Source of the DNA: Limosilactobacillus caecicola
GTDB lineage: Bacteria > Bacillota > Bacilli > Lactobacillales > Lactobacillaceae
Direction of reading: 5' to 3'
Assembly: GCF_943192935.1 (NCBI RefSeq)
Contig: NZ_CALPCI010000002.1
Span: 186,001 to 250,000 of the forward strand
Length of the DNA stretch: 64,000 bases
The translations under genes were made by a program, and so were the position numbers. The notes below the pieces were generated by a model. That model was not told where the DNA came from, ran no database searches, and was given only the letters and a program-made list of their open reading frames with translations. This document shows, in pieces, positions 32,395 through 41,161 of this stretch. Position 1 is the stretch's first letter. Every line of letters begins with the position of its first letter.

Positions 32395-32432
32395 ATTATA
32401 TAACTTAAAGTTATTAATAACAACTTTAAGTT
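32395..32432 (-). promoter_or_regulatory. Promoter of the XRE gene with two palindromic operators
   Basis: On the minus strand, TTGTTA (32418-32423), a 17-nt spacer and TATAAT (32395-32400). The 15-bp palindrome ATAACTT-A-AAGTTAT (32400-32414) sits in the spacer. A second, AACTTTAAGTT (32422-32432), overlaps -35. Centres are about 20 bp apart, two helical turns, as expected for cooperative binding of the regulator. Confidence 0.65.
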
Positions 32433-32541
32433 ATAAGGGCTGGCAGCAACCGCTATTATAGCCACAGGGATGGCCCTACCACTTTAACTGCAGGCGGTGC
32501 TATAATAATCAGGTTAATTTTTGTTAGAAAAGAGTTTTTCG

Positions 32542-33312
32542 ATGATGTCATTACCTTCGTTTTGGGTAATTATTTACCTAATTTTAGGTGGAATTTTAGC
32601 GGGAATTTCGGCTTCTGCGGCTTCCTTTGCTTCTTTGATTTCCTATCCACTGTTGTTAAGTGTTGGTATTCCGCCGGTTTTTGCCAACGTGACAAATGAT
32701 GGAGCCCTGATTTGGAATAGTTTAGGGTCGATCTTGTCCTCACTAAAAGAATTAAATGGCCATTGGCGTGAAGTCTTCTATTATGCCTTCTATACAGTGA
32801 TTGGGTCTGTAATTGGTTGTTTCTTACTGCTACGTTTTCCTGGGAAAGTGTTTGAACGGGTGGTGCCGTTTTTTATCTTGCTCGCTGCCGCGATGATTAT
32901 TATTTCAGGACACCACCAGCCTACGTTGCATGAACGGACGCCTTCGGTGATGATGAAAATCTGGTCGCCAATTGGGCTCGTCCTTGTAGGGATTTATGCG
33001 GGATACTTTGGCGCAGCCAGTGGGATTGTGGTTTTGGTGCTATTAACGTACGTAATGAACGAAAACTTTATGGTTACCAATGCAGTCAAAAATGCTGTTG
33101 GAGCATTCACCAATTTGGTAGCTCTGATTATCTACGCGTTGACCTCGACAATTTACTGGTTTGATGCAATTCCAATGGCAGTGGGGATGTTCATTGGTGG
33201 GTACATTGGTCCGATTATCGTTCGCCATGTTTCCGCAACACTAATTCGCTGGGTTATCGCCATTTTGGCCGTCATCCAAGCAATCATTTATTTCAAACAG
33301 GCTTACTTCTAA
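32542..33312 (+). CDS. TauE/SafE-family membrane permease
   Basis: This 256-aa protein with about eight membrane segments belongs to the TauE/SafE (DUF81) family, whose members export sulfite or organosulfur anions. Family marks are YLILGGILAGISASAASFASLISYPLLL and YAGYFGAASGIVVLVLLTY, the two internal repeats with the G-x-x-x-G pattern. ATG at 32542 follows AAAAGAG. An in-frame TTG at 32521 has no site. An extended -10 (TGCTATAAT, about 32498-32506) lies upstream. Confidence 0.87.
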   Translation: MMSLPSFWVIIYLILGGILAGISASAASFASLISYPLLLSVGIPPVFANVTNDGALIWNSLGSILSSLKELNGHWREVFYYAFYTVIGSVIGCFLLLRFPGKVFERVVPFFILLAAAMIIISGHHQPTLHERTPSVMMKIWSPIGLVLVGIYAGYFGAASGIVVLVLLTYVMNENFMVTNAVKNAVGAFTNLVALIIYALTSTIYWFDAIPMAVGMFIGGYIGPIIVRHVSATLIRWVIAILAVIQAIIYFKQAYF

Positions 33313-33325
33313 ATTAATGATTTAT

Positions 33326-33362
33326 TAACTCGTCCTTCCTTCACGGATAGGCGAGATTTTTT
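33326..33362 (+). terminator. Terminator after the TauE/SafE gene
   Basis: CTCGTCC...GGATAGGCGAG forms an imperfect hairpin followed by ATTTTTT. Confidence 0.6.
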
Positions 33363-33845
33363 AGTTAAGAAGGTTCTTAACTGACATTACAATCATATGA
33401 TAATTTTTTAAACCCCTGTTAATCCCTCAAAACCAGAGCTTCAATCGTCAACCATTTTAAAAATATTGAACGGCTGATTATTGGATGTTAATGTAAAAGA
33501 GAATTTGGGGAAATGGGGGATTTTGTAAATGAGCTATCAGCATTGTTTGAGTTACCTATGAACCGCTTTTTAACAGTACATTATATGAAGGAAATTTCAC
33601 TTAATACCTTTAACTAGTTTATAAAATTAGGCCGTCTAGACATTATCGCGGGACAAATGAATGAGATTCATCAAACGCGAATTCGTTTCTCTCACATGAC
33701 TTTACGCGATTTCACAAACACTCGGGTATAATTTTCTTTTTGATTTAAATTGTTAAATATTTATAGATTTTGCGATTTTTTGCTAAAAAAGATTTTATTT
33801 ATTTTACATTTGATCTACAATAAGTATAGAAAATGATAATTAGAG
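33363..33845. other. 480-bp AT-rich intergenic region
   Basis: There is no convincing gene. A 34-codon ORF at 33513-33617 (+, MGDFVNELSALFELPMNRFL...) has GGGG only 2 nt before its ATG and is doubtful. A TATAAT lies near 33726. Possibly this is eroded sequence from a lost gene. Confidence 0.4.
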
Positions 33846-33860
33846 ATGGGAGGTAATTGC

Positions 33861-34124
33861 GTGACTCATCATTTGAAATTCAAAGCCAATGACTATAACT
33901 TTATCCGAAAGACTTTTCCTGATTTATACGATCTACTTTGGGATCGGTCCAAATCTGTCAATAATGAAGAGTATGTGACTGTTGATGACCCGAAAACATA
34001 TGATATGCTTTCATATGCGATTGCCCATGCTACTACTTCAGAACTTGGCGAAAAGGGACTGAGTTCTAATGGTGTGCGACTCCAGGAAGCCTGGGATTAT
34101 GCCATTCGCGATTACGAAGATTAA
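33861..34124 (+). CDS. Hypothetical protein, 87 aa
   Basis: This small soluble acidic protein contains HHLKFKANDYNFIRKTFPDL, YVTVDDPKTYDMLSYAIAHAT and a C-terminal amphipathic helix LQEAWDYAIRDYED. I do not recognise a family. The GTG start at 33861 was chosen because GGGAGG lies 7 nt upstream. The in-frame ATG at 33846 is part of that site. It is a single gene closed by a very strong bidirectional terminator. Confidence 0.75.
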   Translation: MTHHLKFKANDYNFIRKTFPDLYDLLWDRSKSVNNEEYVTVDDPKTYDMLSYAIAHATTSELGEKGLSSNGVRLQEAWDYAIRDYED

Positions 34125-34131
34125 TTTAAAT

Positions 34132-34186
34132 GTTGAATGACCGATACAAACCAGTCAATAGACTGGTTTGTATCGGTCATTTTGAC
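34132..34186. terminator. Strong bidirectional terminator
   Basis: ATGACCGATACAAACCAGTC and its exact complement, separated by AATA, form a 20+ bp hairpin with T/A flanks, between convergent genes. Confidence 0.9.
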
Positions 34187-34187
34187 T

Positions 34188-34526
34188 TTATAACAAGAAT
34201 CCGAAAAACGCTAAGCTAATTCCACCACCGTACGATAAACAGAAGTACGTGATCAGTGTGAACCATTTTCTTTCATCAATTAACGAAATCAGTTCAGTAT
34301 TAAATGTTGAAAAAGTGGTGAAACCACCCAGGACGCCCACTCCCCAGAAGGTCATCCGCGGATCAACCGGCTGTAATTGGTGAATGAGGAGGCTCAGAAT
34401 GAATGACCCACTTAAGTTAATTATCAAGGTAGCGAACGGCCAATCAATCCTGAAGAGTTTCCAAAGTGAGGTGGTTAGATACCTCAACAGGGCGCCAATT
34501 GCGGCACCACAACCAGCGATGATCAA
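34188..34526 (-). CDS. crcB: CrcB fluoride channel, subunit 2
   Basis: This 112-aa four-helix membrane protein is of the CrcB/Fluc family, dimeric fluoride channels that let F- escape the cell. Signatures are GALLRYLTTSLW, GSFILSLL (family Asn-x-x-Gly as NLSGSF) and GGFTTFSTFNTEL, the fluoride track Phe/Thr motif. The TTG start at 34526 has GGAGGAATCGGCA upstream and overlaps the stop of the first crcB gene by 4 nt, so translation is coupled. Paired CrcB proteins are heterodimers. Confidence 0.9.
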   Translation of the reverse strand: MIIAGCGAAIGALLRYLTTSLWKLFRIDWPFATLIINLSGSFILSLLIHQLQPVDPRMTFWGVGVLGGFTTFSTFNTELISLIDERKWFTLITYFCLSYGGGISLAFFGFLL

Positions 34527-34897
34527 TGCCGATTCCTCCTTCCGATTTGTCGAGCAAGCCAAAAGCCCAAGCTGGCCATCAGCAGACCACCACCAGCGCT
34601 AATTACGAAATAGGTGATTGCACTGCTGAATTGTTGGGTGGCTAGTTTTGCTGTCGTACTGGCAAAGGTCGAAAAAGTCGTAAAGGCGCCAATGAAACCA
34701 GTTCCTATACCGACAGTTATCCATTCTGCAAAAAGGCCCCGTTCAATCACGTAGTAGGTTAAAAAAGCGAGTAGGAAGCAGCCCAATAAGTTGGCCAGGA
34801 TGATCCCAGAATTATTGAACCACTTACTCAGCAAATAACGACAAATTCCGCCGCAAAAGCCAAAAATAGCAACACCAATTAGGTTGCGTAATTTCAT
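34523..34897 (-). CDS. crcB: CrcB fluoride channel, subunit 1
   Basis: This 124-aa partner CrcB protein has four membrane segments. Motifs are GGICRYLLSKWF, ANLLGCFLLAFL and GFIGAFTTFSTFASTTAKL, with a basic C-terminus. AAGGAGATGGAATT precedes the ATG. The pair stands alone. A fluoride riboswitch, common before crcB in other bacteria, was not recognised in the 5' region. Confidence 0.9.
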   Translation of the reverse strand: MKLRNLIGVAIFGFCGGICRYLLSKWFNNSGIILANLLGCFLLAFLTYYVIERGLFAEWITVGIGTGFIGAFTTFSTFASTTAKLATQQFSSAITYFVISAGGGLLMASLGFWLARQIGRRNRH

Positions 34898-35181
34898 AAT
34901 TCCATCTCCTTATGCTAACGATTTAATCATATCAAAATTTGTATTAGGCGGCCAATGATCGTTCAAACATTGATCAAATGTTCATATGTTTGTAAAGAAT
35001 GGTTGTGTTTAGCCACTTTATTAACTGCTGATAAGTACGACGGATAACATTAATTATGTAAAACTATCGGGTCTAGTAAACATAACACAGGATTTTTTCT
35101 ATAAAAGCTTTGCTTTTAAACTTGAATGATTGAGGTGGAAGGGCTACACTTTAGATGAAATTATTAATACTTATTAAGCGG
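34898..35181. other. Intergenic region between crcB and cydA
   Basis: No gene is seen. A TTGATCAA-centred near-palindrome is at about 34970-34986 in the crcB promoter area. No clear Rex or CcpA site was found upstream of cydA. Confidence 0.4.
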
Positions 35182-35210
35182 TTGATAATTTCGTTGTAAC
35201 TCACTGTAAT
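35182..35210 (+). promoter_or_regulatory. Possible cydA promoter
   Basis: TTGATA (35182-35187), a 17-nt spacer and TGTAAT (35205-35210). It would leave only about 10 nt of 5' leader before the start, so an upstream promoter is also possible (TATAAA near 35100). Confidence 0.4.
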
Positions 35211-35227
35211 CGAGGGAGGAATTAACA

Positions 35228-36661
35228 ATGAATATTGTTAGTTTAGCTCGTTTCCAGTTCGCGATGACAACGGTTTTTCACTTTTTCTTTGTACCTTTCT
35301 CAATTGGAACGGTCTTTGTTGTTGCGGTTATGGAATCGATGTATGTCCACACCAAGAATGAAGCCTATAAAAAGATGGCTAAATTCTGGGGTAATATTTT
35401 CATGTTAAGCTTCGCCGTCGGGGTAGTCACCGGTTTAATCCAAGAATTCCAATTTGGGATGAACTGGTCTGATTACGCCCGGTTTATGGGGGACATTTTT
35501 GGTGCTCCATTAGCATTTGAAGCTTTGCTGTCATTCTTTATTGAATCGACATTTATTGGTCTCTGGGTCTTTACCTGGGACAAAGTCAAGAAAGGTTTGC
35601 ACTTATTCTTTATTTGGATGATTGTCTTCGGGACAATGACTTCTGCGCTGTGGATTTTAACAGCTAATGCCTTTATGCAACACCCAGTTGGTTACACGCT
35701 CCGCAATGGACGCGCGGAAATGGCTAATTTTGGTGCTTTATTGACTAATCCACAAGTAATGTACGAACTCAGTCACGTTTTGATGGGCGCTCTTCTTACT
35801 GGTGCTACCATCATTACAGGGTTAGCTGCTTTCCAATTACTGAAGAAGCGGTCATTATCTGACGAAAACAAGAATATTTACCACAAGACCATGCGGGTTG
35901 GACTTTGGTTAATGCTGATCTTCTCACTTGGTAGTATCACTGCTGGTGATTTGCAGATGCAATACTTAATCAAAGAACAACCAATGAAGTTTGCGGCTAC
36001 CGAAATGGTTTACAAGACCACCGGCAAGCAAGCTCCATGGACGGTTGTTGGGGTAGCCAATCCGAAGACTCACAAAGTTTACGGTAACCTTGACATTCCA
36101 GTGATGCTGAGTGTGCTGTCCTACCATAAGACGACTGGCTCAGTTAAAGGGATGGAAGAAGTTAATGCCCAACTTGAAAAGAAGTACGGGACTAAGATTG
36201 CTAACCACAAGATGAATTACTATGTTCCAGTGAACACCTTGTTTTGGAGTTTCCGTGTGATGGCCGGTTTTGGTGCTTTAATGTGCTTAGTCTCTATCGT
36301 TGGTCTGATTATGACGCGTCGCAAGAAGCAGACACTATACGAACATCGTTGGTGTCTGTGGGTCATGGCATTGATGACCTTTGCACCATTCCTTGCTAAT
36401 ACTGCAGGGTGGTTGATTACCGAACTTGGTCGGGCACCATGGACAGTTTATGGACTCTTTACAATCCAACAAAGTGTTTCGCCAAATGTTTCGGTTGCTT
36501 CATTATTAACTTCTAACATCATCTACTTTGTACTCTTTACGACCTTAGCAATTATCTTGATCAGTTTGATTGTTCGCTTCTTACGTAACGACCCTGTTGA
36601 ATACGTGGCTGCTCAAGCTGACAAGAAGGCCACAGATCCATTTGCAAAGGGGGCCTTCTAA
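35228..36661 (+). CDS. cydA: Cytochrome bd quinol oxidase subunit I
   Basis: This 477-aa heme-binding subunit of the bd-type menaquinol oxidase reduces O2 to water. Visible ligands and motifs are ARFQFAMTTVFHFFFVPF (heme His18), the GNIFMLSFAVGVVTGLIQEFQFGMNW segment, and GWLITELGRAPWTVYG near the C-terminus. The Q-loop is of the short Firmicute type. GAGGGAGG precedes the ATG. cydB follows with no gap. Heme must be obtained from outside, because no heme synthesis gene is seen here and lactobacilli usually lack it. Confidence 0.97.
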   Translation: MNIVSLARFQFAMTTVFHFFFVPFSIGTVFVVAVMESMYVHTKNEAYKKMAKFWGNIFMLSFAVGVVTGLIQEFQFGMNWSDYARFMGDIFGAPLAFEALLSFFIESTFIGLWVFTWDKVKKGLHLFFIWMIVFGTMTSALWILTANAFMQHPVGYTLRNGRAEMANFGALLTNPQVMYELSHVLMGALLTGATIITGLAAFQLLKKRSLSDENKNIYHKTMRVGLWLMLIFSLGSITAGDLQMQYLIKEQPMKFAATEMVYKTTGKQAPWTVVGVANPKTHKVYGNLDIPVMLSVLSYHKTTGSVKGMEEVNAQLEKKYGTKIANHKMNYYVPVNTLFWSFRVMAGFGALMCLVSIVGLIMTRRKKQTLYEHRWCLWVMALMTFAPFLANTAGWLITELGRAPWTVYGLFTIQQSVSPNVSVASLLTSNIIYFVLFTTLAIILISLIVRFLRNDPVEYVAAQADKKATDPFAKGAF

Positions 36662-37681
36662 ATGTCATTTTTACAAGGTTTATGGTTTTTGTTAATTGGT
36701 GTTCTCTTTAGTGGTTTCTTCTTCCTTGATGGCTTCGATTATGGAGTCGGCATGGCAGTGGAAACCTTAGGACACAATGAGGCCGAAAAGTCACAGATTA
36801 TTCGGACAATTGGGCCAGTTTGGGATGGTAATGAAGTTTGGCTTATCACCGCTGGTGGGGCGCTCTTTGCTTCCTTCCCATATTGGTATGCAACCCTGTT
36901 TTCCGGCTACTATCTGATTTTGCTCTTTATCCTCGTGGGGTTGATTTTGCGTGGTGTTTCTTTCGAATTCCGCTCTAAAAGCTCACTAGAAAAGAAACCA
37001 ATTTGGGATTGCATTATGTCAATTTCTTCATTATTGGTTCCATTCTTGTTTGGGGTAATGTTCATTTCTATGATCAAAGGGATGCCAATTGATGCCAATG
37101 GTAATATCTCTGCTCACTTCTTTGACTACTTTAACTGGTTCTCAATCGTGGGTGGCATTGCCTTAGCATTGTTGACTTATCTGCATGGTTTAAACTACAT
37201 TACTTTGAAGACAACGGGTCCAGTTTCTGAACGGGCACAAAATTACGCTCATGCACTCTACTGGGTTCTCTACCTCGGTGAAATTGTCTTTGCATTGTTA
37301 CTCTTGTTCCAAACCGACTTCATCAAAGTTCACCCAATCCTAACTTTGTTGTGCTTAGTATTAATCGTGGGCTTCTCAATTTGGGCACACGCGGCTACCT
37401 TTGCAAACAAGCAAGGTCATGCATTTACTGCTAGTGGTTTAACGCTTATTTCTCTGGTAGCACTGATTTTCTGCGGGTTATTCCCACGGGTCATGATTTC
37501 ATCAATCAGCAGTAAGTATGATTTGGTAATTCAAAGTGCTTCATCATCTCATTACACATTGATTGTCATGACGATCGCAACCGTAATCTTAGTGCCTTGT
37601 GTTCTTGTGTACACGATTTGGGCATATTGGATTTTCCGGAAACGAATTGAAATGCCCGCAATCGGGAGGACCGATGCATGA
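36662..37681 (+). CDS. cydB: Cytochrome bd quinol oxidase subunit II
   Basis: This 339-aa membrane subunit starts directly after the cydA stop. Family motifs are FFLDGFDYGVGM, GPVWDGNEVWLITAGGALFASFPYWYA and RGVSFEFR. It forms the heterodimer with CydA and supports heme d/b595 assembly. Its stop overlaps the cydD start (ATGA), indicating one operon with translational coupling. Confidence 0.97.
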   Translation: MSFLQGLWFLLIGVLFSGFFFLDGFDYGVGMAVETLGHNEAEKSQIIRTIGPVWDGNEVWLITAGGALFASFPYWYATLFSGYYLILLFILVGLILRGVSFEFRSKSSLEKKPIWDCIMSISSLLVPFLFGVMFISMIKGMPIDANGNISAHFFDYFNWFSIVGGIALALLTYLHGLNYITLKTTGPVSERAQNYAHALYWVLYLGEIVFALLLLFQTDFIKVHPILTLLCLVLIVGFSIWAHAATFANKQGHAFTASGLTLISLVALIFCGLFPRVMISSISSKYDLVIQSASSSHYTLIVMTIATVILVPCVLVYTIWAYWIFRKRIEMPAIGRTDA

Positions 37682-39393
37682 TTGATCAACACCTATTTCA
37701 ACTCGCGGGTGCCAAATCAATTGCGAAAAGGCTTGCGGGACTAGATGTTCTGCAAGCCTTTTTGATTATTGGCCAGGCGCTGTCCCTTGATTGGGTTTTG
37801 ACGACCTTATGGGAGGGACACCAGCTTGACTGGTTGGTGTTAATCGTTTTTGTTGGTTGCTTTGCTGGTCGTCAGGCTCTCAATTGGCTTAGTGAACACT
37901 GGCTCGATGATTATGCTGGACGCACCAGCCAGAACCTCCGTCAGCAATTGTTGAAGAAGATCTTTGACCTTGGCCCTGCACTTGTTCAAAAGCAGGGGAC
38001 CGGTAGTACGATCACGATGGTGCTAGATGGTATCAACGAGGTTCGCGACTATATTAAGTTGACCTTCACCAAAGTGATGACGATGATGATTGTCCCAGTT
38101 TTGGTTTTGATTGCGATGGCCGTCCTTGATTGGCGTTCGGCATTAATTTTACTTGTAATGTACCCATTAATTGTCCTGTTTATGATTATTTTGGGTAAGG
38201 CCGCTCAGGCCAAAGCAATTAAGCAATTTGGTAACTTTCAAAAGCTCTCTAATAACTTTATTGATTCGTTACGGGGGATTGGCACGCTCAAGTATTTTGG
38301 CCTGAGCAAACGGTATTCGAAGAGTATTTACAATTCTAGTGAATTGTTCCGCCACCGGACGATGCGTGTGTTACGGATTGCGATGTTGTCCACCTTTGCA
38401 CTTGATTTTTTCACGACCCTTTCAATTGCCGTCATTGCGGTTTTCCTGGGTTTTGATCTGATTGATGGGAAAATGAATCTTTTCCCGGCTCTCGGAATTT
38501 TGATTCTGGCTCCAGAATATTTTCTTCCCATTCGAAACTTCGCGGGTGACTTTCATGCGACCTTGAACGGCAAAAATGCCTTTGGTAAAATTCGCCAGCT
38601 AATTGCTACTCCGGATCCAGAAGTAGCTGCTGTGCCAGTTCACCAATGGACGGATAGTGATGAATTGCAGATAGATGATTTGGCTTTTCATTATCAAAAT
38701 GGCATGCACATGATGCCACTATCACTTCGGGTTCATGGTTACCAAAAAATCGGTATTATCGGGATGAGTGGTTCTGGGAAAACAACACTAATTAATCTCT
38801 TGAGTGGTTTTTTGAAACCGGATAGCGGTAAGGTGACTATTCAAGGCCAAACAGCGTCGACAATGCATATTCCTGGTTGGCAGGGTCAATTAACGTATAT
38901 CCCCCAAACACCGTATGTCTTTACGGCTAGTCTTCGTGACAATATCGCCTTCTACACCCCAAAGGTGAATGATGATCAAATCAGGGAAGCCATTCATGTA
39001 GTTGGGCTCGATGACCTTTTGGAAGATTTACCTGACGGGCTCGACACCATTATCGGGTCTGGGAAACGAGCATTATCTGGTGGCCAAGCCCAACGAATCG
39101 CGTTAGCTCGAGCTTTTCTCGACCAATCGCGGAAAGTAATGTTCTTTGATGAACCAACTGCCCACCTGGATATCGAAACTGAGCTTGATTTGAAAGCGCG
39201 GATGTTACCTTTAATGAAGGACCATTTGGTGTTCTTTGCAACCCACCGGCTGCATTGGATGGCACAAATGGATTATATTCTCGTGATGGATCATGGAAAA
39301 TTAGTTGAGCAGGGGACCTACCAAGATCTTCTTCACAAAAATGGTTACTTTACTGAATTAATTCAACGAATGCGAGGTGAGGACAATGTTTAA
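37678..39393 (+). CDS. cydD: Thiol reductant ABC exporter subunit CydD
   Basis: This 571-aa half-transporter has an N-terminal six-helix ABC membrane domain and a C-terminal ATPase with Walker A GMSGSGKTTL, signature LSGGQAQRIALARAF and Walker B VMFFDEPTAHLD. With CydC it forms the heterodimer needed for assembly of cytochrome bd (export of glutathione/cysteine or heme handling in E. coli). It overlaps cydB by 4 nt and cydC by 8 nt. Confidence 0.95.
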   Translation: MIDQHLFQLAGAKSIAKRLAGLDVLQAFLIIGQALSLDWVLTTLWEGHQLDWLVLIVFVGCFAGRQALNWLSEHWLDDYAGRTSQNLRQQLLKKIFDLGPALVQKQGTGSTITMVLDGINEVRDYIKLTFTKVMTMMIVPVLVLIAMAVLDWRSALILLVMYPLIVLFMIILGKAAQAKAIKQFGNFQKLSNNFIDSLRGIGTLKYFGLSKRYSKSIYNSSELFRHRTMRVLRIAMLSTFALDFFTTLSIAVIAVFLGFDLIDGKMNLFPALGILILAPEYFLPIRNFAGDFHATLNGKNAFGKIRQLIATPDPEVAAVPVHQWTDSDELQIDDLAFHYQNGMHMMPLSLRVHGYQKIGIIGMSGSGKTTLINLLSGFLKPDSGKVTIQGQTASTMHIPGWQGQLTYIPQTPYVFTASLRDNIAFYTPKVNDDQIREAIHVVGLDDLLEDLPDGLDTIIGSGKRALSGGQAQRIALARAFLDQSRKVMFFDEPTAHLDIETELDLKARMLPLMKDHLVFFATHRLHWMAQMDYILVMDHGKLVEQGTYQDLLHKNGYFTELIQRMRGEDNV

Positions 39394-41158
39394 AAAAATA
39401 CCATTTTTACGCGCTTTCAAGCACGATCAATGGGTCAAACCATTTCTCAAACGGTATCGTTGGACACTGTGCCTTGCCATTGCGGTCGGCATTATTACCT
39501 TTATCTGTGGTGCGGGGCTGATGTTTTCAGCTGGCTTTTTGATCAGTAAGTCAGCGACTCGACCAGAGAACATTCTCTTGGTTTATGTGCCAATCGTCTT
39601 AACCCGGGCCTTTGGGATCGGTCGGCCAGCGTTCCGCTATGCTGAACGACTTGTTTCTCACAACTGGGTTTTGAAGATGACCTCGCAACTACGGAAGAAA
39701 TTGTATGATGTCTTGGAACACGATGCCGTCTTCTTCAATAGTAAGTATCAGTTAGGCGATATTCTTGGCCTCTTGTCCGATGATATTTTCCATATTCAAA
39801 ACCTGTATCTCCGCACTCTGTTCCCAATGTTTGTTGCGTGGGGCTTGTACGCGGTGATTGTAATTGCCTTTGGTGTCATTTCCCCGCTCATGGGACTTTG
39901 GATGTTGATCGTTTTTGGTCTCATCATTATCGCCATTCCTGTGTGGTCCATTTTGGTGAACGGGGCTCGTCAGGAACGAGAAAAGGAATCAAAGGATCGC
40001 CTATATGTTGACTTGACAGATAATGTTATGGGAGTAACCGATTGGATTCTGGCTGGCAGGAACCAAGAATATTTGGACGAATATGTGAATGATCAACAGG
40101 TGGACCGGCACACCGCCCGTGAAATGCATCATTTTGAACACTTACGAGATTTTCTTCTGCAAATGTTGTACTTATTAATGATTGTTAGTGTCATTATGTG
40201 GGGAGCAGGTAAGTTTGGCGGCCACTTCGGTGGGAGTGCCAACTGGATTGCGGCCTTTGTCTTGGCCTTGTTCCCCATTGTTGATGCCTTTATTCAGCTC
40301 CCGACTGCTGCGCAAGAAACTAACGTTTATACCAATTCATTAGTCCGGTTAAACCAGCTCAGTAAGCGTGCAGAAAACCAACAAGCGGACCAAGCATTGA
40401 TTACTTCACCCTTGAGATTAGTTGCTCAAGATGTTCACTACACTTATCCAAATACAGATCGTGAAGTTCTAGCAGGTATTAATCTGCTGATTCAACCTGG
40501 TGAGAAATTAGCGATTCTGGGACGAAGTGGTTCAGGAAAGAGCACCTTGGCTTCACTGCTTCGTGGTGATCTCAAACCGACTGAAGGTACTGTAACGTTA
40601 AACGGGGTGGCGACTGATGAATTTGGTGATCAAATCGCTGATTATATTGGTGTGATTAACCAGAACCCTTACCTTTTTAGTACGACGATTGCTAATAATA
40701 TTCGCCTTGGCGATGAGGAGGCGAGTGATGACCAAATCTGGTCGGTCTTAGACCGGGTTGGCTTAGCGGAAATGGTCAAATCTTTGCCTCATGGCCTGGA
40801 TACGATGGTCGATGAGGCTGGTCTTCGGTTCTCTGGTGGTGAACGTCACCGCTTAGCACTCGCACGAATTTTGCTGAAAAATACGCCAATCGTCCTTTTG
40901 GATGAACCAACGGTTGGGCTTGACCCGATTACGGAGCAAGCAATCATTAAAACATTTATGCAACAATTACAAGGTAAAACTTTGCTCTGGATTACCCACC
41001 ATTTGCAAGGCGTTGAACAGATGGATCAAGTAGTCTTTCTCGAGGACGGCCATCTAGTAATGCAGGGGACACCCAGTGAATTATGGGCAACGAACCAGCG
41101 CTATCGGGAACTAAAAAAGGCCGATCAGGGAATAATTTCCGATCAGCCGAATAGTTAA
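39386..41158 (+). CDS. cydC: Thiol reductant ABC exporter subunit CydC
   Basis: This 590-aa partner half-transporter has six membrane helices and an ATPase domain with Walker A GRSGSGKSTL, signature FSGGERHRLALARI and Walker B IVLLDEPTVGLD. ATG at 39386 follows GAGGTGAGG, inside the end of cydD. A GTG at 39377 is in frame but overlaps that site. No terminator is visible between its stop and the convergent ispB stop 3 bp away. Confidence 0.95.
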   Translation: MFKKIPFLRAFKHDQWVKPFLKRYRWTLCLAIAVGIITFICGAGLMFSAGFLISKSATRPENILLVYVPIVLTRAFGIGRPAFRYAERLVSHNWVLKMTSQLRKKLYDVLEHDAVFFNSKYQLGDILGLLSDDIFHIQNLYLRTLFPMFVAWGLYAVIVIAFGVISPLMGLWMLIVFGLIIIAIPVWSILVNGARQEREKESKDRLYVDLTDNVMGVTDWILAGRNQEYLDEYVNDQQVDRHTAREMHHFEHLRDFLLQMLYLLMIVSVIMWGAGKFGGHFGGSANWIAAFVLALFPIVDAFIQLPTAAQETNVYTNSLVRLNQLSKRAENQQADQALITSPLRLVAQDVHYTYPNTDREVLAGINLLIQPGEKLAILGRSGSGKSTLASLLRGDLKPTEGTVTLNGVATDEFGDQIADYIGVINQNPYLFSTTIANNIRLGDEEASDDQIWSVLDRVGLAEMVKSLPHGLDTMVDEAGLRFSGGERHRLALARILLKNTPIVLLDEPTVGLDPITEQAIIKTFMQQLQGKTLLWITHHLQGVEQMDQVVFLEDGHLVMQGTPSELWATNQRYRELKKADQGIISDQPNS

Positions 41159-41161
41159 TGA

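Noticed and set aside
34898-35000. Fluoride riboswitch before crcB
   Set aside because: The conserved crcB-motif sequence and pseudoknot partners were not found.
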